From contig JAGMES010000117.1 of NCBI GenBank assembly GCA_023128035.1, positions 1 through 12,419 of the forward strand: DNA of 12,419 nt, written 5' to 3'. Shown here one piece after another: positions 4,745 to 11,618 of this stretch (its first letter is position 1; each line of letters opens with the position of its first letter). Made by a program: the position numbers and the translations under genes. Below the pieces are notes generated by a model, which made no database searches, was not told the origin of the DNA, and was given only the letters and a program-made list of their open reading frames with translations. The DNA comes from Halanaerobiales bacterium (GTDB lineage Bacteria > Bacillota_F > Halanaerobiia > DY22613).

Positions 4745-5833
4745 ATGAGTAATAAAATAAATGTGGAGCCCATCTGGTATGGAATACCAGCGACAGAAAT
4801 TTTAGAGTTAGTAGAGGGTGAAAAGTTTACTCGAAATCCTGAAGAAAATGGGATAAATATAGAGAGTATAGAAAAAGATAAAGAAAATAAATTGATATTC
4901 AAATTGAGTAACGGAATAAAATCCGAATTTACAAGTAATAAAATTATTAGTGTAAATGAAATTTTTAATTATTTTTCTAACTCCAAAAATCTTACTAGTT
5001 GGACATTACACTTTCTTGAGTATATAGCTTCAAATAGAAATGTTTTGTCTGAATTAAAAGAGAGGACATTTAATACTGTTGATTATTTGAATCTTAGTCA
5101 AATACAATTACGGAAAATGGAATCGAAAACTGGATTACCATTTATTGAATGTGCACCGTCTTACACTAATGGATTAACCCCAATTTTATATATGTGGGCA
5201 TTGGGTTGCAAAAAAGCGATGGAGGATTCTTTTTCATATCCTAATTTTAGAGCAGATAAACATCTTATACCAGAAGAATATATCACTTCAGACAATCAAA
5301 AAATTACTTTATATAAACGTCCTTTAATATCACAATTACCAAAGATTTATTTTATACCAGTTAGTATGACTGCAAGTAAGTTATCAAGCTTTTCAGTTAC
5401 AAAAATAAACGGTGTGACTGTAACAGGGGAAATTGAATCAAGATTATTAAAAGAAGAAACTATTCATTCTTCATTCTTAGATGAGAAATATTTGGGAAGC
5501 ACAGATGTTTTTTATGATTTCGTTTCTAATCTTTGGTTTAATATAGAAATGTTAGTGAATTCTACTTTTCCAGATTCGTTTTTCTCTTCAGAAATAAGAG
5601 AAAATACTCTATTAGATTTATATTACCAATCATGGTCAGTCATTTCCAATAAAGAGAGAGCACATGATGTTTGTCAGTCTTTGAGAATAGACATTAAAAG
5701 TCTTCTCAGAAGAAAATTGGTAAAAGAGAGAGAAGCTATATTAAAAGGGGGAGTTGAAGCTTCTAAATTTCTACGAGAAACTACATTTGAGTCATTAATT
5801 TATGAAGTTTGTAAAGAAAAGGAAATCTCATAA
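4745..5833 (+). CDS. Unknown 362-residue protein upstream of the MoxR ATPase
   Basis: Family not recognised, and no catalytic motif, zinc site, signal peptide or membrane span is visible. The start at 4745 is chosen because AAAGAGAATAAAA precedes an ATG in the same style as neighbouring genes; an in-frame TTG at 4718 with AGGAAG ahead would add nine residues. Residues 1-70 look strand-rich (LIFKLSNGIKSEFTSNKII). The centre holds a stretch with one Cys and several aromatic residues (GLPFIECAPSYTNGLTPILY), and the C-terminal third is helical and charged (DIKSLLRRKLVKEREAILKG). The gene lies 38 bases before the MoxR gene in the same direction. That makes it a candidate third component, substrate or adaptor of the MoxR/VWA pair, by position only. 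Its length and uniform base use indicate a genuine gene. Confidence 0.85.
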   Translation: MSNKINVEPIWYGIPATEILELVEGEKFTRNPEENGINIESIEKDKENKLIFKLSNGIKSEFTSNKIISVNEIFNYFSNSKNLTSWTLHFLEYIASNRNVLSELKERTFNTVDYLNLSQIQLRKMESKTGLPFIECAPSYTNGLTPILYMWALGCKKAMEDSFSYPNFRADKHLIPEEYITSDNQKITLYKRPLISQLPKIYFIPVSMTASKLSSFSVTKINGVTVTGEIESRLLKEETIHSSFLDEKYLGSTDVFYDFVSNLWFNIEMLVNSTFPDSFFSSEIRENTLLDLYYQSWSVISNKERAHDVCQSLRIDIKSLLRRKLVKEREAILKGGVEASKFLRETTFESLIYEVCKEKEIS

Positions 5834-5871
5834 TCTTTGTTTGGATATTAATAGATAGGAAAAAGAAAAAA

Positions 5872-6927
5872 ATGAACATAAAAGAAGCGAAAGAAAAAAT
5901 TAAGAAATTGTATGAATTAAGGATTGCGTTCATGTTGTGGGGCTCAACGGGCGTTGGGAAATCAGCAATCGTAAAAGAGGTAACAGAAGAGTTGGGCATT
6001 CAGTTAGTGAATAAATCGCTTTTGACGCTTGAAACTCCTGATCTTGAAGGTTACCCTTTCCCAGATTTTGATAAAGGAATAGTAAAACAACTTCCTCCAG
6101 AGTGGGCAACCTATCCGGAAAATTTTAATGGGATTATGTTATTTGATGAATTTAATCACGCTTCTGATGATTTGCAAAAAGCATTTTATTCTGTATTCTA
6201 TGATCATAAGATAGGAGATGTACTTCTTCCTGAAGGATTAGTGGTATGTGGGACTGGTAACAAACGAGAACATGGAGCACGGGTTATAGATATGGAAATT
6301 CCGCTAGAAGCTCGAATACATGAAATGGAAATCGAGCCAGATGCTGATGCTTGGAGAGAATGGGCTCTTACACATAACATTGATAAGGATATTATAGCTT
6401 ATATTTATTCTCATCCAGATAGTCTTTATGTTTATCCAGAAACAAGAAACGAAAAAGTAACTTGTGGAAGAGGTTGGGAAAGAGTATCAAAGCTATTGAG
6501 TAAAAAATTAGATTCCATTGAGGATTTAAGTGGTTCAATAGGATTATCTGTGGGAGCAGAGTTTATAACATTCAGAGAACTAAGTAAATGTATCCCTTCT
6601 ATTGATGCGATTCTCTTAGGAAAAGATGATGTAAAAATACCAGATAGGTTTGATATACTTTCTTATACTATCCAATCAGTAATACAAAGAATAAAAATAG
6701 AAAAGACTAAACAAAAACAATTAAAATCCAGCAAGGGTTATTTTAAATATGTGAGAAGAATATGGGAAATGGGAATGGCGAGTAGTCAACATGCTTCTTT
6801 TGTTGAAGCTAGTGCTGCGTTCACAAAGGATTTCAAAGTTGTCTTTCCTACTATATTCTCGCAGATGTTTAGTGATTCCAATTTCAAGAAAGTAATGAGT
6901 GGAATCGGAAAAGAGATTCTGGACTGA
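5872..6927 (+). CDS. MoxR-type AAA+ ATPase, 351 aa
   Basis: The Walker A motif is at 24-31 (GSTGVGKS), Walker B at 88-93 (IMLFDE) followed by FNHA, and sensor 1 in CGTGNKREHGARVI with N130. An Arg-finger candidate lies in IPLEARI (R148). The sequence after it, EMEIEPDADAWREWA, is typical of the MoxR subgroup that accompanies metallopeptidase-VWA proteins. Family members form ring-shaped ATPases that remodel a client together with a VWA-domain partner. The next gene, 56 bases downstream, encodes exactly such a partner. The start has AGGAAAAAGAAAAAA ahead of it. The C-terminal 120 residues are helical and basic and do not match a motif I know. The biological client here is unknown. ATPase identity is very secure; phage context and function are inferred. 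Confidence 0.95.
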   Translation: MNIKEAKEKIKKLYELRIAFMLWGSTGVGKSAIVKEVTEELGIQLVNKSLLTLETPDLEGYPFPDFDKGIVKQLPPEWATYPENFNGIMLFDEFNHASDDLQKAFYSVFYDHKIGDVLLPEGLVVCGTGNKREHGARVIDMEIPLEARIHEMEIEPDADAWREWALTHNIDKDIIAYIYSHPDSLYVYPETRNEKVTCGRGWERVSKLLSKKLDSIEDLSGSIGLSVGAEFITFRELSKCIPSIDAILLGKDDVKIPDRFDILSYTIQSVIQRIKIEKTKQKQLKSSKGYFKYVRRIWEMGMASSQHASFVEASAAFTKDFKVVFPTIFSQMFSDSNFKKVMSGIGKEILD

Positions 6928-6983
6928 TGGTAGAACATAAAATCTATAAAGGAAAAGAAAGATGAAATAAGGGAAGTCAAAAA

Positions 6984-8330
6984 ATGGACATAAATAAAAA
7001 AATCAGAAAGGCTAGATTTAAGTTTATCCAAGCTAAACCATTCTGGTCAAACATACTTGGGATTCCATATGAGTTTGATGATATAGAAACTCAATGTTGT
7101 TCTACTGACGGAAAGGCATTCTATCTAAATCCCAATTACATAAATGAAACAGAAATAGATGATTTACAGTTAGACTTCGCACATGAATATTTACATTTAT
7201 TATTAGGACATACAATAGACAAACGATTTAAATCTGTTAAAGGAAATCCCAATAAATTTTATATAGCTAATTTAGCAGCGGATTATGTAGTGAATAGTAT
7301 TATCAAGGAAGAATTTAAAAGAGAAGTTAAAGATGGCTATTATGATCCTCAATTCGGACATATGACATTTGAACAAGTTTATCATTTTTTAAATAAAGAA
7401 GGGGATAACCAAACTAAAGAGCGATTAGAATCAAAAGATAGTCCATGGAATAATGGAGAAGGTTCTAATCCTTCCTCTTCTCCTTCTTCTAATCCTCAAA
7501 ATAATGAAGAAAGTTTAGAGGATATATTAGATGATTTGCTAGGAGATGATAAAGATGATAAAGGAAAAGAGAAAGAGAAAGGGAGCAACAAAAGCGAATC
7601 TGGGAAGGATATAAAAAATAAAAATCAACAAAGAGAATACTTTAAGGACCATAAGAAATGGGAACATGATAACAAAAAAGAAAGCCCCATAATCACAATG
7701 CTCAGAAATACTTTGATGGGAGCACATTTACGTGGTGACTTACCTGCGGGATTAGAAAGAGAAGTACAAAATATTTTGCATCCTGCAATCCCAATAAGAG
7801 ATGTAATCTCCTCATTTGTTTTGGAGAAGTCCCAATCTAAACAAACTTGGAAACGAATGAAAAGAAGATTCTATCCTCCAATCTATCTTCCTAAGAGAGG
7901 ACAAAAACAAAAGCTCCATATAGGAGTGGCGATCGACACGAGCGGAAGCGTGGACGTTGATATGCTAAGTGAATTCAAAGCAGGAATGGGATATTTATTT
8001 TCTTTCTTCCGAAACAATCTTGAGGTTATAGTATTCCAAGCTGATGCTGCAATTCAGGGTGAAGATGTAATAAGAGAACCAGAGGACATGGAGAAAATAA
8101 AATGGAAGGGAGGAGGAGGAACAGATTTCAATCCTGTATTCGATAGGATGAGAGAAGAGCATCCGGAATTAAGAGGATTGATATACATTACGGATACTGA
8201 TGGAAAATTTCCTGATAAAGAATTATCATTTCCTACTGTATGGTTAGTTCCGGAAAAGGAAAGAAAGTATCATCACAAACCACCTTTCGGCAAATTAATT
8301 TTTTACGAAGGTGCGGTTTGTAAATCATAA
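6984..8330 (+). CDS. Metallopeptidase-like plus VWA-like protein (DUF2201 type), 448 aa
   Basis: It has two domains. The N-terminal part (about 1-150) contains FAHEYLHLLLGH, with the HExxH zinc-protease signature at 67-71 and a further His at 76, followed later by NLAADYVVN. This is the layout of the putative metallopeptidase domain that precedes DUF2201 VWA-like domains. Residues about 150-230 form a low-complexity linker rich in Ser, Asn, Asp, Glu and Lys. The C-terminal part (about 300-448) is VWA-like, with the MIDAS motif AIDTSGSVD (D318, S320, S322) and GGGTDFNPVFD (T380, D381). Such proteins are partners of MoxR ATPases, and the MoxR gene lies directly upstream. Whether the zinc site cleaves protein is not established for the family. 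The ribosome site is AAGGGAAGTCAAAAA. The next gene follows after 16 bases with a strong site. Confidence 0.93.
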   Translation: MDINKKIRKARFKFIQAKPFWSNILGIPYEFDDIETQCCSTDGKAFYLNPNYINETEIDDLQLDFAHEYLHLLLGHTIDKRFKSVKGNPNKFYIANLAADYVVNSIIKEEFKREVKDGYYDPQFGHMTFEQVYHFLNKEGDNQTKERLESKDSPWNNGEGSNPSSSPSSNPQNNEESLEDILDDLLGDDKDDKGKEKEKGSNKSESGKDIKNKNQQREYFKDHKKWEHDNKKESPIITMLRNTLMGAHLRGDLPAGLEREVQNILHPAIPIRDVISSFVLEKSQSKQTWKRMKRRFYPPIYLPKRGQKQKLHIGVAIDTSGSVDVDMLSEFKAGMGYLFSFFRNNLEVIVFQADAAIQGEDVIREPEDMEKIKWKGGGGTDFNPVFDRMREEHPELRGLIYITDTDGKFPDKELSFPTVWLVPEKERKYHHKPPFGKLIFYEGAVCKS

Positions 8331-8346
8331 AGAACGAGGAGTAAAA

Positions 8347-8649
8347 ATGGATGTAGATAATAAAATAATTAATAATCTAAAAGAAACAGCTATTACATTT
8401 TATAGAATGGAAGTACATAAAGAGATAGCAAATTTTTCTAATAAAAAGAAACATGATATTCTTCAAGAGATTTCAGATTTGTCCTTGAGAGAACCATTTT
8501 GGTTAGAACACCTTCCTAAATTTATCATTAAATCCTATGATGTTAATTATAAATTTAAAGGTCTTGAATTAATGGCTTGGATGTATGAATTAGGTAACGA
8601 TTTATTACATATAGAATTAAGTGAAGAAACTAAGATTAATATTCCTTAA
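8347..8649 (+). CDS. Hypothetical protein, 100 aa, last gene of the MoxR cluster
   Basis: Family not recognised. The frame is open from 8311, but the start at 8347 is chosen for the strong site ACGAGGAGTAAAA. The protein appears all-helical: DVDNKIINNLKETAITFYR, then KKKHDILQEISDLSLREPFW, then YKFKGLELMAWMYELGNDLL. It is acidic at the C-terminus and has no Cys, membrane span or catalytic motif. With a 16-base gap after the VWA gene it is probably co-transcribed and could be an accessory or client of the MoxR/VWA pair, although nothing in the sequence proves this. Confidence 0.75.
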   Translation: MDVDNKIINNLKETAITFYRMEVHKEIANFSNKKKHDILQEISDLSLREPFWLEHLPKFIIKSYDVNYKFKGLELMAWMYELGNDLLHIELSEETKINIP

Positions 8650-8957
8650 TAGAGTTTAAATTTAATAATCTGTAAATCTTAAATAGATATGTATATTATT
8701 AAAGGATAAAAATTTATGTTCAACAGATGTTTTTAGTATTAGTCTCACTCTAAAACTTAATGATTTATAAACAAATTCCGAAGCAAAAAAGGGTAGTTTA
8801 GAGAAGAATACATGAATCTATATAAGATATTTTTCTGATATTACAAAACTAATGCTATACTATGGAAAACTAATAAAAATTTAAAGTTGATAGTTTATAA
8901 CTTTAAGATTCTTATAATAAAGCTTATTATTAAATAATAATAATATTAAATAATAAT
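8650..8957 (+). promoter_or_regulatory. 308-base AT-rich gap with promoter candidate and 8-base dyad
   Basis: No gene is seen in this stretch. TGCTATACT (8853-8861) is an extended -10 element: TG, one base, then TATACT. No good -35 is present, which is acceptable for extended -10 promoters. Downstream, TTAAAGTT (8881-8888) and AACTTTAA (8899-8906) form a perfect 8-base dyad with a 10-base spacer, suitable for a dimeric repressor. An imperfect inverted repeat (CTCTAAAAC 8748-8756 with GTTTAGAG 8796-8803) and an AATAAT-rich tract (8935-8959) complete it. The stretch probably ends the MoxR transcript and starts the 8958 transcript, although no clear terminator is visible. Confidence 0.4.
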
Positions 8958-9443
8958 ATGGAAGAGAGTATGGGAAAAATAATAATGGTTCCGGGTGTTG
9001 CATTTAAATTAGCTTTTGTGTGCAAAACAGAAACTTATGAAGTTTATCTTTCAGCATATAGAAATTCACTTAGAAGAATATTAAGTTTAATGAATGAAAA
9101 TAAGTATAGTTTATTTATTTCTCCCTCCTCTCCCACAGTAAATTTTAAATATCCTCCTTATCCTCTATTTCTGTTTTATTTTAATTCTAATCCTTTTCTA
9201 ATTAATATAAAAAATATAACTGTCTCAGTTCCTACTAATAAATTAAGATTAATAGGAGACTTAGAAGCTATTACTTCTTCAAAATCACTTCAGATGCCCT
9301 GTTCTTTTCGTAAAATAAATGAGAAATTTTTAATATTCCATTGTTCAGAAGAAGATAAAGCAGAAGGAATTCATATAGGTATAACATACTTAAACATGCT
9401 TACAGAAGAGGACATTACAAAAATGTATGCTTGGGAGCAATAA
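8958..9443 (+). CDS. Hypothetical protein, 161 aa
   Basis: Family not recognised. Residues 1-45 look like strand-helix (FKLAFVCKTETYEVYLSAYR). A proline- and phenylalanine-rich middle (SPSSPTVNFKYPPYPLFLFY) is followed by strand-rich segments (INIKNITVSVPTNKLRLIGD) and a C-terminal region with two Cys. The aromatic middle is not a clear membrane span because it contains prolines and Asn. The start is uncertain. The ATG at 8958 has no ribosome site in the AT tract before it, and in-frame ATGs at 8970 and 8985 are alternatives; the one at 8985 has only GGGAAAAATAAT ahead. It is first after a promoter-like gap and is followed after 19 bases by a P-loop ATPase gene, so the two are probably co-transcribed. 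Confidence 0.75.
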   Translation: MEESMGKIIMVPGVAFKLAFVCKTETYEVYLSAYRNSLRRILSLMNENKYSLFISPSSPTVNFKYPPYPLFLFYFNSNPFLINIKNITVSVPTNKLRLIGDLEAITSSKSLQMPCSFRKINEKFLIFHCSEEDKAEGIHIGITYLNMLTEEDITKMYAWEQ

Positions 9444-9462
9444 GAAAATAAGGAAAGGTATT

Positions 9463-10086
9463 ATGGAAATCGAGAGAATCTTAAATAATGATATAGGTGT
9501 TCTTATGTCCCGAAGTAATGAAGGGAAAACACATACTCTTTGTTCTCTTATTCAAGAATACAAACAGAAATATAACGGTAGTGTAACAACATTTGGATTT
9601 AAAGATGCGTTAATTAATTTATTAGACGTACAATCCTTCTCAAGCTTAATAGAATTAGAGGAGATTAGAAATAGCGTAATTATAGTAGATGAAGTAGGAA
9701 TCTTGTTTGATTTAGAAAATAGAAAAAAGAGACGAATGATAGAAGGAACATTAAGATTAGTAAATCATAGAGGCAATAAAATATTATTATCAGGATTACC
9801 AAGTGATTTTAAGAAGTTTCTGTGTGCAAAATCAAAAGTATTTCTATTTAAAACATTAATGATAAGTGATTTGATTAATGGTAGTCTTGCAAAGGAAATG
9901 TTATTACAATACAGAGGATTAGGATTAGGTGCACATTCTTTATTACTTCCCAAAGAAATGATGCTGTGTTTTGATGGTCGTTTCTGGACTGAGAGAATGC
10001 CCTATAATGCAGCATATGATACTAAACTTGAAAACGAGAATTTATTCAAAAAAAGTACAGAAAAAAGTGCAAAAAATGTACACTAA
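9463..10086 (+). CDS. Small P-loop ATPase, possibly of the FtsK/HerA/Zot packaging type, 207 aa
   Basis: The frame is open from 9427, but the start at 9463 is chosen for AATAAGGAAAGGTATT directly ahead. The P-loop SRSNEGKTHTL is at 16-26; the usual first Gly is Ser, but the Gly-Lys-Thr core is intact (G21, K22, T23). Walker B is VIIVDEVG at 72-79. After it, RLVNHRGNKILLSGLPSDFK resembles the sensor region of FtsK/HerA and Zot-like ATPases, where RH-x-G is followed by a strand ending in a polar residue. A C-terminal part includes GLGAHSLLLPKEMMLCFDGR. It is short, about one ATPase domain. Such enzymes translocate DNA in packaging or in filamentous phage assembly. The next gene encodes a membrane protein, which would suit a membrane-coupled role, but the subfamily cannot be fixed from motifs alone. 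Confidence 0.75.
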   Translation: MEIERILNNDIGVLMSRSNEGKTHTLCSLIQEYKQKYNGSVTTFGFKDALINLLDVQSFSSLIELEEIRNSVIIVDEVGILFDLENRKKRRMIEGTLRLVNHRGNKILLSGLPSDFKKFLCAKSKVFLFKTLMISDLINGSLAKEMLLQYRGLGLGAHSLLLPKEMMLCFDGRFWTERMPYNAAYDTKLENENLFKKSTEKSAKNVH

Positions 10087-10105
10087 GATGTATTGGAAAA
10101 AAGAA

Positions 10106-10357
10106 ATGAAAAAAAATATAGATTTATTAAAAAGAATTATTGTTTTATTATGTGGTATTTGGGCATTAGGATTGGGAGGAAGAATGACAGTAGAACTTTA
10201 TATGTCTAGTGGATGGGTCCATGTCCCTCGTAATATATTCTATGGAATTAATATCTGGCTTGACTTTTTACCTCTCTTTATATTTGGATTGATTACTGTG
10301 GCAATAAAAATTAATGAAATAAGATTATCTATGTATCAAAAGGGAAAAGGGAAATGA
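10106..10357 (+). CDS. Two-span membrane protein, 83 aa
   Basis: Family not recognised. The frame is open from 9971, but most of that lies within the ATPase gene. The start at 10106 is taken for TTGGAAAAAAGAA ahead of it; in-frame ATGs at 10076 and 10088 are possible and would add ten or six residues. A Lys-rich N-terminus (MKKNIDLLKR) suggests a cytoplasmic start. It is followed by span 1 at about 11-30 (IIVLLCGIWALGLGG), a short outer loop (ELYMSSGWVHVPRN), span 2 at about 50-68 (IWLDFLPLFIFGLITVAI) and a basic tail (MYQKGKGK). Both ends are therefore predicted cytoplasmic. It follows the ATPase gene and overlaps the next gene as ATGA (10354-10357). A membrane partner of the ATPase is possible. 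Confidence 0.7.
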   Translation: MKKNIDLLKRIIVLLCGIWALGLGGRMTVELYMSSGWVHVPRNIFYGINIWLDFLPLFIFGLITVAIKINEIRLSMYQKGKGK

Positions 10358-10488
10358 AAACTATTAGACTTAATCGGAGGGATCATGTATTGTATGTGGG
10401 AGATTGTAGCAAGGATATTGATGACTGGAATAATATTACTATGATTTATAATGTAACTCATATATTAAATTGTGGTAGTAACGATTGA
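10354..10488 (+). CDS. 44-residue frame resembling the start of a dual-specificity phosphatase, ended by UGA
   Basis: It starts in an ATGA overlap with the membrane protein gene, with AAAAGGGAAAAGGGAA ahead. The text VLYVGDCSKDIDDW and later NVTHILNCGSND resembles the LY-x-GD and ITHILN segments near the start of dual-specificity phosphatase domains. The catalytic HCxxGxxR loop is absent because the frame stops at TGA (10486-10488). Beyond the TGA the same frame stays open for 23 codons to the TAA at 10558-10560 and reads like protein (VILGFVTEVEDVEERW), ending just before the next gene. Options are a decayed phosphatase-like gene, a genuine short gene with a chance frame after it, or UGA read-through. 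Other genes here use TGA as a normal stop, which argues against reassignment. The phosphatase resemblance is weak and based on a few residues. Confidence 0.5.
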   Translation: MKTIRLNRRDHVLYVGDCSKDIDDWNNITMIYNVTHILNCGSND

Positions 10489-10567
10489 TGTCTAATATAT
10501 AATAGAGATGTGATATTAGGATTCGTTACAGAAGTGGAAGATGTAGAGGAGAGGTGGTAATAGTAAA

Positions 10568-10783
10568 ATGAAGTTGGAAGAAAAGGAAAAAATAGAGGAA
10601 ATCCTTATAAAGATTGCTTCATTGTATAATCCCGAAGTCCCTCCAGACTTAATTAAAAAGCATGTAGTTCAATATGTTGATATTCTTGATAAGCATATAG
10701 ACAAAGATGGTGTTCTTATCCATGATTCTCCAAGAGAACTCCGCAAAGCAATTTCAAAGATTTCTCAACTCAAACAGGTTTGA
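10568..10783 (+). CDS. Hypothetical helical protein, 71 aa
   Basis: Family not recognised. The ribosome site is GAGAGGTGG about ten bases before the ATG. The protein is largely helical: KLEEKEKIEEILIKIASLY, a turn with NPEVPPD, then LIKKHVVQYVDILDKHI, a DKDG turn and a final helix (PRELRKAISKISQLKQV). The periodic hydrophobic residues suggest a helical bundle or a dimer. There is no metal site, membrane span or catalytic motif. The next gene starts five bases after the stop. Confidence 0.7.
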   Translation: MKLEEKEKIEEILIKIASLYNPEVPPDLIKKHVVQYVDILDKHIDKDGVLIHDSPRELRKAISKISQLKQV

Positions 10784-10788
10784 TGTGA

Positions 10789-11049
10789 ATGCCATTTATA
10801 GTTCTTAAAATTCCTCACAAATGTCCTTATTGTCAAAAGATAAATTCTTCTCTTAAGCATTATCGTTTAGTAGTTGATATTCCTTATAAGTTTGTGGGGG
10901 ATTTCATTATAAATTATTCCAGTAAGAAATTAGATTTTATTAAGGGAATAAATCATTGTAGTTTCTGTGAACATGATTATCAATGTAGAATAGGAATAAA
11001 GGAATCTATATTAACTAACATAGCAGTTTGTGAAAAGGAAACTGAATGA
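10789..11049 (+). CDS. Hypothetical protein with two CxxC pairs, 86 aa
   Basis: The protein contains CPYC at 12-15 and CSFC at 57-60, with about 41 residues between, plus two more Cys (about 66 and 80). The paired CxxC spacing looks like a zinc ribbon with a long insert, or a rubredoxin-like knuckle pair. The segment between (HYRLVVDIPYKFVGDFIINY) reads as strands, which is the usual zinc-ribbon filling. Zinc binding is an inference; the function is unknown. The ribosome site is poor (AGGTTTG), so translation may be coupled to the preceding gene, whose stop lies five bases upstream. Confidence 0.7.
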   Translation: MPFIVLKIPHKCPYCQKINSSLKHYRLVVDIPYKFVGDFIINYSSKKLDFIKGINHCSFCEHDYQCRIGIKESILTNIAVCEKETE

Positions 11050-11122
11050 CTAAGAATAAATCTAACAATCTGTTATTTCAAACAATAAGGTAAGGGGAAT
11101 TAAAAAAGGGGTATTCTTAAAG

Positions 11123-11209
11123 ATGATTGATTTAACTACAACAAGTTTAATTATTTATTTTTTAATTCTCTATAAATATTATAGTTTGGTTATTAGTGAT
11201 ATTTCTTAA
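11123..11209 (+). CDS. Possible 28-residue hydrophobic peptide
   Basis: A short ATG frame encoding MIDLTTTSLIIYFLILYKYY and eight further residues, with a hydrophobic stretch of about 14 residues that could insert in a membrane. A purine tract AAAGGGG lies 12 bases upstream, which is further than usual. It sits alone in a 266-base stretch between two better supported genes. The rest of that stretch is AT-rich leader and a tRNA-like element. It could well be a chance frame. Confidence 0.3.
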   Translation: MIDLTTTSLIIYFLILYKYYSLVISDIS

Positions 11210-11224
11210 GAAGAAGAAGAAGAA

Positions 11225-11294
11225 GTGGGAGATGGTGTAATGGAAACACAACCGTACCCCGGTAGTTTGAATAGGTCCGACTCCTATTCCCCAC
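11225..11294 (+). ncRNA. tRNA-like element in the leader of the 11316 gene
   Basis: GTGGG (11225-11229) pairs with CCCAC (11290-11294), and GAATAGG (11269-11275) pairs with CCTATTC (11283-11289) around the seven-base loop TCCGACT. That gives 12 bp in acceptor-plus-T-arm arrangement, as in tRNA. A D-arm-like hairpin is present: GTGT (11235-11238) with ACAC (11246-11249), loop AATGGAA containing the usual GG. The anticodon position is replaced by a short hairpin, ACCG (11251-11254) with CGGT (11260-11263), loop of five. Canonical arms would need 17 bases here, not 13. So it looks like a tRNA with a shortened anticodon arm, and the decoding identity cannot be read. No CCA end is encoded. A strong ribosome site (AGGAGGAGG) follows about six bases later. 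Confidence 0.45.
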
Positions 11295-11315
11295 ATTATT
11301 AGGAGGAGGGATATA

Positions 11316-11612
11316 ATGGAAATGATTGCGTTGTTAATAGTTGTTTCAATGATAAGTGCTGGAAGCTTTGTTTATTTGGCTCTATATTATTTTTTAAGAC
11401 TTATGGAATTAGAAGCAGTAAACAAAGAGTTAGAAAGGGAATTGGAAAAGGAGAAACAAAAAAGTATGTCTAACATTAAACCGACCATTAGATTAGAGGA
11501 ATTAATATTTCTTGAGTGTGTAATTGATTTGTTATTTAGGGAAGACAAATATTGCGTCCAAATTGCTGATACTAATGGGCGGATACTTCAAAGACAATTT
11601 CACGATTTTTAA
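11316..11612 (+). CDS. Membrane-anchored coiled-coil protein, 98 aa
   Basis: Family not recognised. The strong ribosome site TTAGGAGGAGGGATATA precedes the ATG. Residues 4-27 form one membrane span (IALLIVVSMISAGSFVYLAL), which could also act as an uncleaved signal anchor. A coiled-coil segment rich in Glu and Lys follows at about 30-50 (MELEAVNKELERELEKEKQK), then a soluble part with mixed strands (FLECVIDLLFREDKYCVQIA) and two Cys. The layout resembles small phage inner-membrane or spanin-like anchors, but no such identity can be claimed. It directly follows the tRNA-like element. Confidence 0.75.
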   Translation: MEMIALLIVVSMISAGSFVYLALYYFLRLMELEAVNKELERELEKEKQKSMSNIKPTIRLEELIFLECVIDLLFREDKYCVQIADTNGRILQRQFHDF

Positions 11613-11618
11613 AAGAAA

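Noticed and set aside
8935..8959. AATAAT-rich tract as an iteron or origin
   Set aside because: It is only about 25 bases of simple AT sequence, with no repeated unit of iteron length and no replication gene nearby.
11225..11294. Calling this an ordinary tRNA with anticodon ACC
   Set aside because: The anticodon arm would need a 3-bp stem and a pyrimidine at position 37, and the acceptor has mismatches if drawn as 7 bp. Only a tRNA-like call is defensible.
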